Assembly: GCA_035765135.1 (NCBI GenBank)
Contig: DASTYE010000009.1
Location: 1-38,828 of the forward strand
DNA: 38,828 bases
Direction: 5' to 3'
Source of the DNA: JAICNG01 sp035765135
Lineage (GTDB): Bacteria > Gemmatimonadota > Gemmatimonadetes > Gemmatimonadales > Gemmatimonadaceae
This document shows, piece after piece, positions 24,424 through 33,456 of the stretch. The translations under genes and the position numbers were made by a program. The stretch's first letter is position 1; every line of letters begins with the position of its first letter. Below the pieces are notes generated by a model. That model did no database searches. It saw nothing but the letters and a program-made list of their open reading frames with translations, and was not told where the DNA came from.

Positions 24424-26804
24424 CAGTGCGCGACCTGCGACGCCATCACGCTCTGCGTCGTGGCCAATGGCAGCAACGCGTGCGCGAGCACCTCATCCAT
24501 GGTCGAGACGACGTGGAACTTGATCGAGCTGCGGACGTCCTCCGGCAGCTCCGGCAGCTCGCGCGCGTTCCCCTTCGGGATGACCACCTCGCGAATCCCG
24601 GTGCGCAGGGCCGCCACCGTCTTCTCCTTCAGCCCACCGATCGGAAGCACCCGGCCGCGAAGGGTGATCTCACCGGTCATGGCGACTCCGCCTCTCACCG
24701 GGATCCCGGTGAGCGCGCTGACCACCGCGCTGGCGATGGCGATTCCCGCCGACGGGCCATCCTTCGGGGTGGCGCCCGAGGGAATGTGGATGTGCAGATC
24801 GCGCGTGCGGTGGAAGTCGGGCTCGAGACCGAGCGGTTTGGCGCGCGCCCGGGCATAGCTGATGGCCGCGGTCGCCGACTCCTTCATGACGTCACCCAGT
24901 GCCCCCGTGAGCTGCAGCTTTCCGCGGCCGGGCACGACACTCACTTCGATTTCGAGAACCTCACCGCCGACCGTCGTATACGCGAGCCCCGCCGCCACTC
25001 CGATCTTGTCGTCGAGCGTCACGTCGTCCTCGTCGAACGGCGACGTCCCGAGCAGGGTCGGCAAGTCGGTCACGTGCACGTGCTCGGCAGCCGGTTCCGC
25101 GCTCCGTTCGGCACGTCCTCGAGCGAGCTTGCGAGCGATGCGCGAGATGCGGCGCTCGAGCTCACGCACGCCCGCCTCACGAGTCCACCCGCGTACGATC
25201 GCCGGCACGACGTCGTCGTCCCACTTCACCGACTCGGGCTCGATTCCGTGTGCCCTGAGCTGTTTCGGAATCAGGAAGCGGCGCGCGATCGCGTGCTTCT
25301 CGTGATCGAGATAGCCGGGAAGGCGAATGATCTCCATCCGGTCACGGAGCGCGTCCGGGATGTTCGCCAGTGAGTTCGCGGTCGTCAGGAACAGCACCGA
25401 GGACAGGTCGTAATCGACCTCGAGGTAGTGATCGTTGAAGGCGCGGTTCTGCTCCGGGTCGAGCACCTCGAGTAGGGCGGCCGCGGGGTCGCCACGCCAG
25501 TCCTGACCGAGCTTGTCGACCTCGTCCAGCAGCAGCACGGGGTTGATCACCTCGGCGCGGCGCATTGCCTGGAGGACGCGCCCCGGCATCGCGCCAATGT
25601 ACGTGCGACGGTGACCTCGAATCTCCGCCTCGTCACGCACGCCGCCGAGCGACATGCGGACGAAGCGACGCGCAAGCGCGCGCGCGATCGAACGGCCGAG
25701 GGAGGTCTTGCCAACGCCCGGTGGCCCGACGAGACAGAGGATCGGTCCCTCGAGGGTGCCAACGCGACCGAGCACGGCGATGTAGTCGAGGATGCGATCC
25801 TTCACCTCCTCGAGGCCGTGATGGTCCTCGTCGAGCACCTCGCGCGCGCGAGCGACGTCGACCGAATCATCCGAGCGCTCCTTCCATGGGAGCGAGAGGA
25901 TCCAGTCGAGATAGTTTCGTCCGACGGCGGCCTCTGGCGACAGCGCGGGCGTGCGGCGGAGCTTTCGCAGCTCGCGGACGGCGCGCGCTTGCACCGGCTC
26001 CGGCAGCGTCTTCTTCGCGATCGTCGCCTCGAGCTCGTCGAAATCGTCGCTCTCTTCCTGTCCCAGCTCGCGATGAATCGCGCGCAACTGCTCGTGCAGG
26101 TAGAACTCGCGCTGGTTCTGGAAGATTGCTCCCTTGACGTCGTCCTCGATCTTCCGCTCGAGGCGGAGCAGCTCCAGCTCCGAGGCGAGCAGCTCGGCGA
26201 TGCGCGACAGCATCTCCGCGCGCGACGCCGCCTCGAGAAGCTTCTGCCGATCCTCGAGGCGAACGAGCAGGTGCGCCGCCATGGCGAAGGCGCGCTTATC
26301 CGCGGTTTCTGCCTCGCGCGCCACGGTGAGCACTTCAGCGGGAAGCCGCCGGTGAAGCGAGACGTACTCCTCGAACAGCTCGTCCGCGCGTCGCTCCACG
26401 GCCTGTACGGTCGCATCCTCCCCGCCCTCGAGGGGGAACGGCGTGAACGTCGCCCGCTGGTGCCCTTCGCCGGTGGTGAAGCGGCTTGCGCGGACGCGCG
26501 CGACTCCTTCGACGAGCACCTTGATCGTGCCGTTCGGGAGCCGGGTCGTCTGGACGATCCGGGCAATGACGCCGACGCGAAACAGGTCGCCCGCGGTCGG
26601 CTCCTGGATGTCGGCGCTCTTCTGTGCGACGAGGAAAACCCACCGGTCCCCCCGACCAGCGGCGTCAATCGCGGCGAGTGAGGCCGCCCGCCCCACGAGC
26701 AGAGGCACGACCATGTATGGGAACACGACGAGATCCCGGAGCGGCAGGACGGGAAGCCGCTCCGGAACCTCGAATGTGTCGGCGTCGCGGGAGACGAGAG
26801 CCAT
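24423..26804 (-). CDS. lon: ATP-dependent protease La
   Basis: Cytoplasmic AAA+ protease that degrades misfolded and regulatory proteins. The N-terminal substrate domain (about 1-200) begins PVLPLRDLVVFPYMVVPL. The AAA+ module has Walker A GPPGVGKTS and Walker B LLLDEVDKLG. The proteolytic domain has KDGPSAG with catalytic S685 and GGLKEK with the partner K728. The 793-residue length is usual. No good Shine-Dalgarno precedes ATG 26804; the upstream spacer is the palindromic repeat behind clpX, so lon may be read from its own promoter or through that structure. Confidence 0.97.
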   Translation of the reverse strand: MALVSRDADTFEVPERLPVLPLRDLVVFPYMVVPLLVGRAASLAAIDAAGRGDRWVFLVAQKSADIQEPTAGDLFRVGVIARIVQTTRLPNGTIKVLVEGVARVRASRFTTGEGHQRATFTPFPLEGGEDATVQAVERRADELFEEYVSLHRRLPAEVLTVAREAETADKRAFAMAAHLLVRLEDRQKLLEAASRAEMLSRIAELLASELELLRLERKIEDDVKGAIFQNQREFYLHEQLRAIHRELGQEESDDFDELEATIAKKTLPEPVQARAVRELRKLRRTPALSPEAAVGRNYLDWILSLPWKERSDDSVDVARAREVLDEDHHGLEEVKDRILDYIAVLGRVGTLEGPILCLVGPPGVGKTSLGRSIARALARRFVRMSLGGVRDEAEIRGHRRTYIGAMPGRVLQAMRRAEVINPVLLLDEVDKLGQDWRGDPAAALLEVLDPEQNRAFNDHYLEVDYDLSSVLFLTTANSLANIPDALRDRMEIIRLPGYLDHEKHAIARRFLIPKQLRAHGIEPESVKWDDDVVPAIVRGWTREAGVRELERRISRIARKLARGRAERSAEPAAEHVHVTDLPTLLGTSPFDEDDVTLDDKIGVAAGLAYTTVGGEVLEIEVSVVPGRGKLQLTGALGDVMKESATAAISYARARAKPLGLEPDFHRTRDLHIHIPSGATPKDGPSAGIAIASAVVSALTGIPVRGGVAMTGEITLRGRVLPIGGLKEKTVAALRTGIREVVIPKGNARELPELPEDVRSSIKFHVVSTMDEVLAHALLPLATTQSVMASQVAH

Positions 26805-26817
26805 GGGGTTAGGAATC

Positions 26818-26949
26818 TAAGGGGTCGAAGGCGCTCGAGGGCGATCGAGGGGATCGAAGGGGTCAACGGGCAAGGGGTCGAAGGGCAACGCCCCTCGACC
26901 CCTTCGACCGCCATCGACCGCCTTCGACCGCCTTCGACCCCTTGAGCCC

Positions 26950-26951
<2 letters not shown>
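26818..26951. repeat. Long imperfect palindrome of 10-base tandem units between clpX and lon
   Basis: Arms of roughly 60 bases (26818-26885 and 26890-26951) are made of degenerate decamers: GGTCGAAGGC, GCTCGAGGGC, GATCGAGGGG on the left, and GACCGCCTTC, GACCGCCATC, GACCCCTTGA on the right. The outer end coincides with the clpX stop codon. The arms can pair in several registers because of the repeat. There is no T tract. Confidence 0.8.
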
Positions 26952-28200
<1,249 letters not shown>

Positions 28201-28270
28201 TAGTGGCTCGAGACAGGGAAACGCAGACGCATTTTTGCTCCGGTCTGAAGCCGGGGCGGGGGGGCGCCTA

Positions 28271-28300
28271 TACGTAATGATTGACCCCCGACCCGGTCAA
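28271..28300 (-). promoter_or_regulatory. Candidate clpX promoter
   Basis: On the minus strand TTGACC (28300-28295) and TACGTA (28276-28271) are 18 bases apart, about 70 bases before the clpX ATG and downstream of the clpP terminator hairpin. The -10 match is only fair. Confidence 0.35.
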
Positions 28301-28324
28301 GCGTAACGACATCCAACGTGCCTC

Positions 28325-28338
28325 GTGAACAATTTCAC
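28325..28338. promoter_or_regulatory. Operator-like inverted repeat GTGAA-N4-TTCAC
   Basis: A perfect 5-base inverted repeat with a 4-base spacer lies between the clpP terminator and the candidate clpX promoter, 25 bases upstream of its -35. The size and symmetry fit a dimeric repressor site, but it is not a CIRCE or known heat-shock operator, and short palindromes can occur by chance. Confidence 0.25.
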
Positions 28339-28339
28339 A

Positions 28340-28371
28340 AGAGCACAATGTGCACCGCACATTGTGCTTTT
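28340..28371 (-). terminator. Hairpin terminator downstream of clpP
   Basis: A perfect 12-base-pair stem (AGCACAATGTGC, 28342-28353, with its complement 28357-28368) and a 3-base loop begin 11 bases after the clpP stop. In the minus direction it is followed by CUUGUG and then a U-rich stretch, a weak tract. On the plus strand it is followed by TTTTCTT, so it could also stop opposite transcripts. Confidence 0.65.
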
Positions 28372-28379
28372 CTTACCCG

Positions 28380-28994
28380 CTACTTCGCGACCTCCACCGG
28401 CTTCGCCGCCGAGATCACGTGGTCGATGATGCCGTACGAGCGTGCCTCATCGGCCGACATGAAGCGATCGCGATCAACGTCGCGCTCGATCTGCTCCACG
28501 GGACGACCCGTATGCTTGGCGAACAGCTCGTTCATCTTCGACCGAAGATACAGAATCTCCCGTGCCTGAATCTCGATGTCCGCGGCCGTTCCCTGCGCGC
28601 CGCCCGACGGCTGGTGGATCATGATACGCGCGTGAGGCAGGGCCGAACGCTTCCCGGCGGTTCCCGCCGCCAGCAGGAACGCCCCCATGCTCGCCGCCAT
28701 CCCCATGCAGATCGTACGGATCGGCGCCGTGAGGAACTGCATCGTGTCGTAGATCGCCATCCCCGCTGACACGCTGCCGCCTGGCGAGTTGATGTAGACG
28801 TGAATGTCGCGCTCCGGGTTGTCCGCCTGCAGGAAGAGCAGCTGGGCAATCACGATATTCGCCACATCGTCGTTGATCGGCGTGCCGAGAAAGACGATGC
28901 GGTCCATGAGGAGCCGCGAGAAGATGTCGTACGTGCGCTCGCCGCGGCTCGAGCGTTCGATGACGTAGGGAGGATATATCGTGGACATGGTCAT
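28380..28994 (-). CDS. clpP: ATP-dependent Clp protease proteolytic subunit
   Basis: Serine protease chamber subunit of ClpXP. The catalytic triad is readable: S102 in MAASMGA, H127 in MIHQPSGG, and D176 in VDRDRF. The strand and loop INSPGGSVSAG (about 69-79) forms the oxyanion region. The start ATG 28994 gives MTMSTIYPPYVIE; the inner ATG 28988 gives the more usual MSTIYPPYVIE and may be the real one. The 204-residue length includes a short propeptide. It lies between tig and clpX, the classical order. Confidence 0.97.
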   Translation of the reverse strand: MTMSTIYPPYVIERSSRGERTYDIFSRLLMDRIVFLGTPINDDVANIVIAQLLFLQADNPERDIHVYINSPGGSVSAGMAIYDTMQFLTAPIRTICMGMAASMGAFLLAAGTAGKRSALPHARIMIHQPSGGAQGTAADIEIQAREILYLRSKMNELFAKHTGRPVEQIERDVDRDRFMSADEARSYGIIDHVISAAKPVEVAK

Positions 28995-29016
28995 TCTGAG
29001 ATTGGTGTGAGCCCGA

Positions 29017-29114
29017 ACGGCAGAGACGTCAGATGTCAGAATTCAGATCTCAGAATTCAGAGGGTGTTGTCTGACATCTGAATTCTGAATCCTGATATCT
29101 GACGTCTCTGCCGT
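29017..29114. repeat. Long palindrome of 7-base tandem units between tig and clpP
   Basis: Two 45-base arms (29017-29061 and 29070-29114) with an 8-base loop match at 39 of 45 positions by my count, without gaps. The outer 18 positions pair perfectly (ACGGCAGAGACGTCAGAT). The inner part is a degenerate heptamer array (GTCAGAT, GTCAGAA, TTCAGAT, CTCAGAA). The right arm ends on the first base of the tig stop codon. It is clearly less GC-rich than its surroundings. Confidence 0.85.
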
Positions 29115-30352
29115 CATTCGACAATGTTCTGCTCCATCAGCCATCCAAACACCTTGTCTTCCGTAATACTCCGCTCCAGCTCACGAATTCGCCCCGCCTT
29201 CTGCAGCGACGCGTACACCTGACCGGGATCGGCGTTGCGGCGCTCGGCCACTTCCGCCACGCGCGCATCGATGTCGCTCTCGCTCGCGCGCAGGCTCTGC
29301 TTGTCGGCGATCGTGTCGATCACCAGGTCGCGACGCACCTGGCGCTCGGCGACCGCGCGGAATTCGCCGCGGAACCGGTCGCGCTCTTCCTCCGGCACCT
29401 GGTACGCCTCGATGTAGGCCTCGACCATCTGATCGACCCAGCTCTTCGGGACGTCGAATGGATTGGCCGAGATGATCTCGTCGACGAGCTTCTGTCTGAC
29501 TTCGGCGTCGGCGTCACGGTCGGCATGCCGATCGAGATCCTCACGTACGGTCTTGTTCAGCGCATCGAGCGAGTCGAAATCGCCGACCTCGCGCGCGAAC
29601 GCATCGTCGAGCTCGGGAACCTGCTTGCGCTTGACGTCCACGAGCTTCACACGCACCGCTTTCGTTTTGCCGCGCTCGGCTTCGTCAGGAAAGTCATCAG
29701 GCCATTTCACGGGGCGCTCGAGGGTCTCACCCGGCGCGGCCTCCATGATGACTTCTTCGACGCCGGCGATCGCCTGACCTCCGCCAAGCACGATCTGATA
29801 CTGCTTGGGCTCGGGCATCGCCCCTGATTCGTCCGCGGTCGAGAGCTCCACCGACACGAGGTCGCCGGGAAGCGGCTTCTCATCGACGGGCGTCCACGTC
29901 GCGCGCTGGTCGCGCAGATGCTCGATCTGGTCGCGGACCTGGTCATCGGTTACCGCGCGGCGATTCCGCTGGACCCGGAACCCTGTGGTGCGCGCGAGCA
30001 CGATCTCCGGGCGCACCTCGACATGCAGCTCGAAGGTGAGGGGCTGCCCCTCGTCGAAATGGACGTGCTCGACCCGTGGCTGTCCCGCGGGCTGGATCTT
30101 CTCGCGCTCGAGAACCTCCTTGTACGCCTCGTTGAGAAGACTATTGAGCGCTTCTTCGCGGATGGCCGGGCCGAACCGCTTGCGGATGATCGCCGCGGGG
30201 GCCTTGCCGGGGCGGAACCCGGGAAGCCGGAGCTTCGACGCGTATCGGCGGGCCGCCTTGTCTTCTGCGTCGGCCACGGTTTGTGCCGGCACCTTCACCT
30301 CGAGATGGCGGGCGACCCCGTCCGACTTCTTCGTCGTGATCTCTATTTCCAT
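29114..30352 (-). CDS. tig: Trigger factor, ribosome-associated chaperone / peptidyl-prolyl isomerase
   Basis: Binds ribosomal protein L23 at the exit tunnel and shields nascent chains. The N-terminal domain carries the ribosome-binding loop GFRPGKAP (about residues 45-52). A PPIase (FKBP-like) domain follows, with QIVLGGGQAIAGVEEVIMEA inside it. The long helical chaperone domain forms the C-terminal part and ends KVFGWLMEQNIVE. The 412-residue length is near normal. The order tig-clpP-clpX-lon is widely conserved. No strong Shine-Dalgarno precedes the ATG. Confidence 0.95.
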   Translation of the reverse strand: MEIEITTKKSDGVARHLEVKVPAQTVADAEDKAARRYASKLRLPGFRPGKAPAAIIRKRFGPAIREEALNSLLNEAYKEVLEREKIQPAGQPRVEHVHFDEGQPLTFELHVEVRPEIVLARTTGFRVQRNRRAVTDDQVRDQIEHLRDQRATWTPVDEKPLPGDLVSVELSTADESGAMPEPKQYQIVLGGGQAIAGVEEVIMEAAPGETLERPVKWPDDFPDEAERGKTKAVRVKLVDVKRKQVPELDDAFAREVGDFDSLDALNKTVREDLDRHADRDADAEVRQKLVDEIISANPFDVPKSWVDQMVEAYIEAYQVPEEERDRFRGEFRAVAERQVRRDLVIDTIADKQSLRASESDIDARVAEVAERRNADPGQVYASLQKAGRIRELERSITEDKVFGWLMEQNIVE

Positions 30353-30454
30353 GGTGTGAAGATAATCGGGGACGCGTGCGCCGTGGTGGGTCGCTCAGGG
30401 GTGACCAGGCGGCGTCCCGGCCCTACCGCAGAATGCAATGCCTGGCGGCGGTCG

Positions 30455-31978
30455 TCAGGGAGACGTCCGCGGCGGGCCGCCGACGTGACAATACCCGCAC
30501 GTTTGAGGATTACGATCGGCCATGCGCTTGGCATCGAAGCCCGGGCGGTGCGGGCTGATGCCCCACCCGAGCGTCGAGTGACATTGCATGCAGTCGCGCT
30601 GCGCATGGCAGCTTGCGCAGCTCTCCAGCCCCTGCCGGGCCGCCTGCCCATGCTGCAGGAGCCACAGCGGCTGGGCGGTATGAAAGGCGACGTCACGACG
30701 GCCGGTCGCGCCCGCGCCGTTCGCCTGGTGACACTCGCGGCAGAAGGCCTCGGTGTTGTGGCAGCTCGCGCAGTCGCGCTGCCGGCCGTAGGCCTCGGGA
30801 GCATGGCGCGCCAGGAAGTTCGCCGGATGAAAGCGTCGCTCGCCTTCGCCGCCATGACAGTCCGAGCAGAACTTCCGCGCATGGCAGCCCTCGCATGTGA
30901 GCTGACCGCTGGCGGCCGCGGGCCCATGTGTCGCGGAGAAGCCCGCGGGATGGACTTCCACGGGGACCGGTGCGGCGACGGCCAGATTGCGGTCCTCATG
31001 CGATCCGTTTCCGCCGCCTGCGCGGTCTGGCGCGGGCACGGGAACGGCGGGCCGCGTCGGATCCTGTCCGCGCAGCTGAACGCCGGCGCGCGATCCGGGT
31101 GTGGCGGGCTGCAACCTGGAGATGACATCGGATGCACCGCGACCGATATGACAGCTCCGACAGCTCGGCTGGGTGTGGCAGGTGGCGCACGCCTGCACAC
31201 GTGCACGTGCCTGCTCACCGTGCTCGATGTGGAAGTCCGGATCCAGGTGGCTTGGTGGCACCGGGTAGGCGCCTTCGCGCGACACCGCCAGTCGCATCAC
31301 CCGCTGGTCGCGCTCGAGCGCCGCGATCGCGGGGACGTTGTCCGAGTTCAGGTGTCATCGCTCGCAGCTCTCGCGGGCGTGGCAGATGGCGCATCGCGCC
31401 TGCGATTCGGCCGCGGTCACGCCATGGGATTGGAGAAAGTCAGGCCGATCGTGCGACGGAGGACGCCGGAATGCGGCGATGGCCGAATCGGAAAGCGCCC
31501 TGGCTTGCGCCAGCGTCACGTGACAGGTCCGGCATTCGGCATCGACGAGGTGCGCGGTGGCCCGGTGCGCATGGCATCCAATGCAGAGACTCGCGCGCTC
31601 CCGCTGCACCGCCATGAAGGCAGTGTCGCCTCGCTGCGCGTGGCAGGCCCGGCAATTCAGCGCGGGATCGACGCCGAGGTTGGCCTCACGATTGTGCTCG
31701 ACGTGCGAGAATTTGAGGTTCGATGGCTCCGGACGAGGGCCGTCCCAATCGACCCGCTTCACGTCGCGCCCGTCGTGGCAGCCCGCGCATTCCTGTGGGG
31801 AGGGGAAACGGTCGGTCTCGCGCTCCTCCAGCACACCCGCGTGGCATCCAATGCAGGTGGGGAAGAGGCCCTTGTGCTCGATGTGAGGGAAGCGAGCCTC
31901 ATCGCTCCCCGACACGGCGAGCCCGGCTGACGTGGCCGTCAGCGCGAGCGCGAGCGCTCCGCCGAGCCACCGCCTCAC
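30455..31978 (-). CDS. Multiheme c-type cytochrome (15 intact heme motifs) with in-frame UGA at a heme-motif cysteine
   Basis: One continuous frame of 507 positions is broken by a single UGA at residue 208. A signal peptide (RRWLGGALALALTATSAGLA) starts at GTG 31978, which overlaps the barrel gene's stop as GTGA and has GGAGG seven bases upstream. The N-part has six CXXCH motifs (42, 64, 109, 132, 149, 196), then CER-UGA-H at 205-209. The C-part continues in the same frame with nine more CXXCH, mostly as CXXCH-X4-CXXCH pairs. The C-part alone has no signal peptide and no ribosome-binding site at its first start codons (31303/31300), so it is unlikely to be a separate gene. It may be selenocysteine, readthrough, a nonsense mutation or a sequencing error; a pipeline would call two genes or a pseudogene. 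The likely role is electron transfer in the periplasm or at the cell surface. Confidence 0.8.
31355..31357 (-). other. In-frame UGA codon replacing the second Cys of a CXXCH heme motif
   Basis: The codons read TGC GAG CGA TGA CAC, i.e. C-E-R-stop-H, where TGC or TGT would complete CERCH. Reading resumes in the same frame on the 3' side. The stop is followed by C (UGAC), a context known to be leaky in E. coli. A 12-base perfect palindrome (31321-31332) lies 22 bases downstream; it is not a convincing SECIS element. Confidence 0.85.
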
Positions 31979-33456
31979 GAGCCGCCCTCCCGCATGCCTG
32001 GATCGCCGCCGATCGTCCACTCGATGCGAATCGACGCGCGCGTCTGGCTCCAGTCGGTCGTCGGAGCGAAATCCGAGTAGTCGTGGCGGTAGAGCGTCGC
32101 GTCGCCGAGGACTCTCGCCTCGCGGCCGATGCGGATCCCTCCGTCGACGCCTAACGCGAACACGCGCCCCTTGCCGACGCGAAACTCGTGCGCGGTCTGG
32201 AAGCCCGCCACCCGCGCCCCCGCGAAGATGCGTTGATTCGGTTCCCAGCGAACGCCGGCGTCGGCGTCGGATCGCGCGGCGCCGAAGCCGAGCTCCGCGT
32301 GCGTGCCGCCAAAAACCGTCCAGCGTTCGGAGGCACGCCAGGTTCCGTTGGCGCCAATCCGCCACCCCGTGTCCTCGATCGGAAGGAACGCGAGTCCGGC
32401 GTCCGTTTCCTCATACTGGCGCCATCCCCCGCGGCCCTGGAGGAGCAGGCGGGAGTTGGCGTCGCTCCACGCGACGGTGGCGTTGGCCTCGGTGTAGCCC
32501 ACCGGTGAGAACGCCCCCCAGATGGTCCACAGCTCGAAGAAGGGAACGTGACGACGTCCTTCGGCGGTGAGCGTGAACCGGCCGGGGAGCGGGATGCGCC
32601 CGCGCAGCAGCGCCTCGTTGAATTCGGCGGTCGCGAGGTCGGCTTCGATCGAGGCGCTCACGCCGGCGAAGCGGCCGATGCGCAGGTCGGCATCGGCGCT
32701 CACGCGCTCCGAGTAGAAGCCATCCCGATCATCGCGGATTTCGCGCTGGTACGTGCCGGCCAGGGAGAGGCGGGTCGTCGGACGGCCACGCGCTTCGACG
32801 CCGAACACCAGGCCGCGCGCGTCGGGGGGAATGTCCTCGACCGCCGCGATCGCGCCGCTGGTGAGCGATTCGTTGAGTCCGCGCACCAGGCTCCAGCCTC
32901 CGAACGCATCGACGGTGAGGCGATCAATGGGCCTGACGAGCAACGAGACGCCATCGAAGTTGTAGTATCCCATGCCGGAGGTCCGCCACTGCCGCCCGGC
33001 ACGTCCGCGAAGCCGCCAACGTTCGATCTCGACGTACGCATCGAGCACGTCCATCGCGTCGTCGGCTTGCGGCCAGAGGTCCTTCGTCACTCCGCTCGCC
33101 GCGCGGCCGCGAACGTGCGCGTAGGCGCGAATCCCCTGGCCGAGACCCCACACGCTGGCCTCGAGATCCTGGATGACCGAGACGGTGGACTCGCTGCCGT
33201 CGGCTGACCGCTTGTAACGGCAGTACAGCTCACCGGCAGCGCACTGGACAGCGACGTCGCGCGACGTCGCTCGTCGAAGATTCTCTGTTCCGCTGGTGGA
33301 GTCGATCGACACGCTGTCGTTGACCAGCGGACGTACCTCGACGTAGCGCGTGATCGTGGTTCCACTGATGCGAACGCCCTGCGCACGCAGGGAGTCCGCG
33401 GCCGCGAGGCCGACCGCGAGCGCCAGCGTCATGATGACGCTCACGCGCATACTCAT
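31975..33456 (-). CDS. Outer-membrane beta-barrel, probable porin partner of the multiheme cytochromes
   Basis: A 493-residue protein with a signal peptide (MSMRVSVIMTLALAVGLAAADSLRAQ) and then almost only amphipathic beta strands (alternating patterns such as LRGRAGRQWRTSGMGYYNF, ASIEADLATAEF, TRASIRIEW), typical of an 18- to 26-strand barrel. It has no heme motif. It lies between two multiheme cytochrome genes with ATGA and GTGA overlaps, like the barrel in porin-cytochrome conduits (MtrB/PioB-like by position, not by recognised sequence). Two cysteines in QCAAGELYC near the N-terminus could form a disulfide. The start ATG 33456 overlaps the previous stop; the longer frame is a shadow. Confidence 0.8.
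   Translation of the reverse strand: MSMRVSVIMTLALAVGLAAADSLRAQGVRISGTTITRYVEVRPLVNDSVSIDSTSGTENLRRATSRDVAVQCAAGELYCRYKRSADGSESTVSVIQDLEASVWGLGQGIRAYAHVRGRAASGVTKDLWPQADDAMDVLDAYVEIERWRLRGRAGRQWRTSGMGYYNFDGVSLLVRPIDRLTVDAFGGWSLVRGLNESLTSGAIAAVEDIPPDARGLVFGVEARGRPTTRLSLAGTYQREIRDDRDGFYSERVSADADLRIGRFAGVSASIEADLATAEFNEALLRGRIPLPGRFTLTAEGRRHVPFFELWTIWGAFSPVGYTEANATVAWSDANSRLLLQGRGGWRQYEETDAGLAFLPIEDTGWRIGANGTWRASERWTVFGGTHAELGFGAARSDADAGVRWEPNQRIFAGARVAGFQTAHEFRVGKGRVFALGVDGGIRIGREARVLGDATLYRHDYSDFAPTTDWSQTRASIRIEWTIGGDPGMREGGS

Noticed and set aside
30353..30454. Terminator hairpin between the last cytochrome and tig
   Set aside because: Short GCCAGG/CCTGG pairs exist but no stable stem with a T tract could be supported.
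31321..31332. SECIS element downstream of the UGA
   Set aside because: CCGCGATCGCGG can form a 4-base-pair stem with a GAUC loop at a plausible distance, but such palindromes are common in GC-rich DNA and the wider stem is missing; not claimed.
31355..31357. Genome-wide reassignment of UGA to an amino acid
   Set aside because: TGA is the obvious stop in many genes here, often overlapping the next start as ATGA or GTGA.
29918..31930. A 670-codon open frame on the plus strand opposite tig and the UGA-bearing cytochrome
   Set aside because: It is antisense to genes with clear motifs; the translation is Arg/Ala/Gly-rich with no domain, and long shadow frames are normal at this GC content.
30455..31978. 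A frameshift as the cause of the split cytochrome
   Set aside because: Both parts are in the same frame and a single codon separates them, so an indel is not needed; a substitution or recoding explains it fully.
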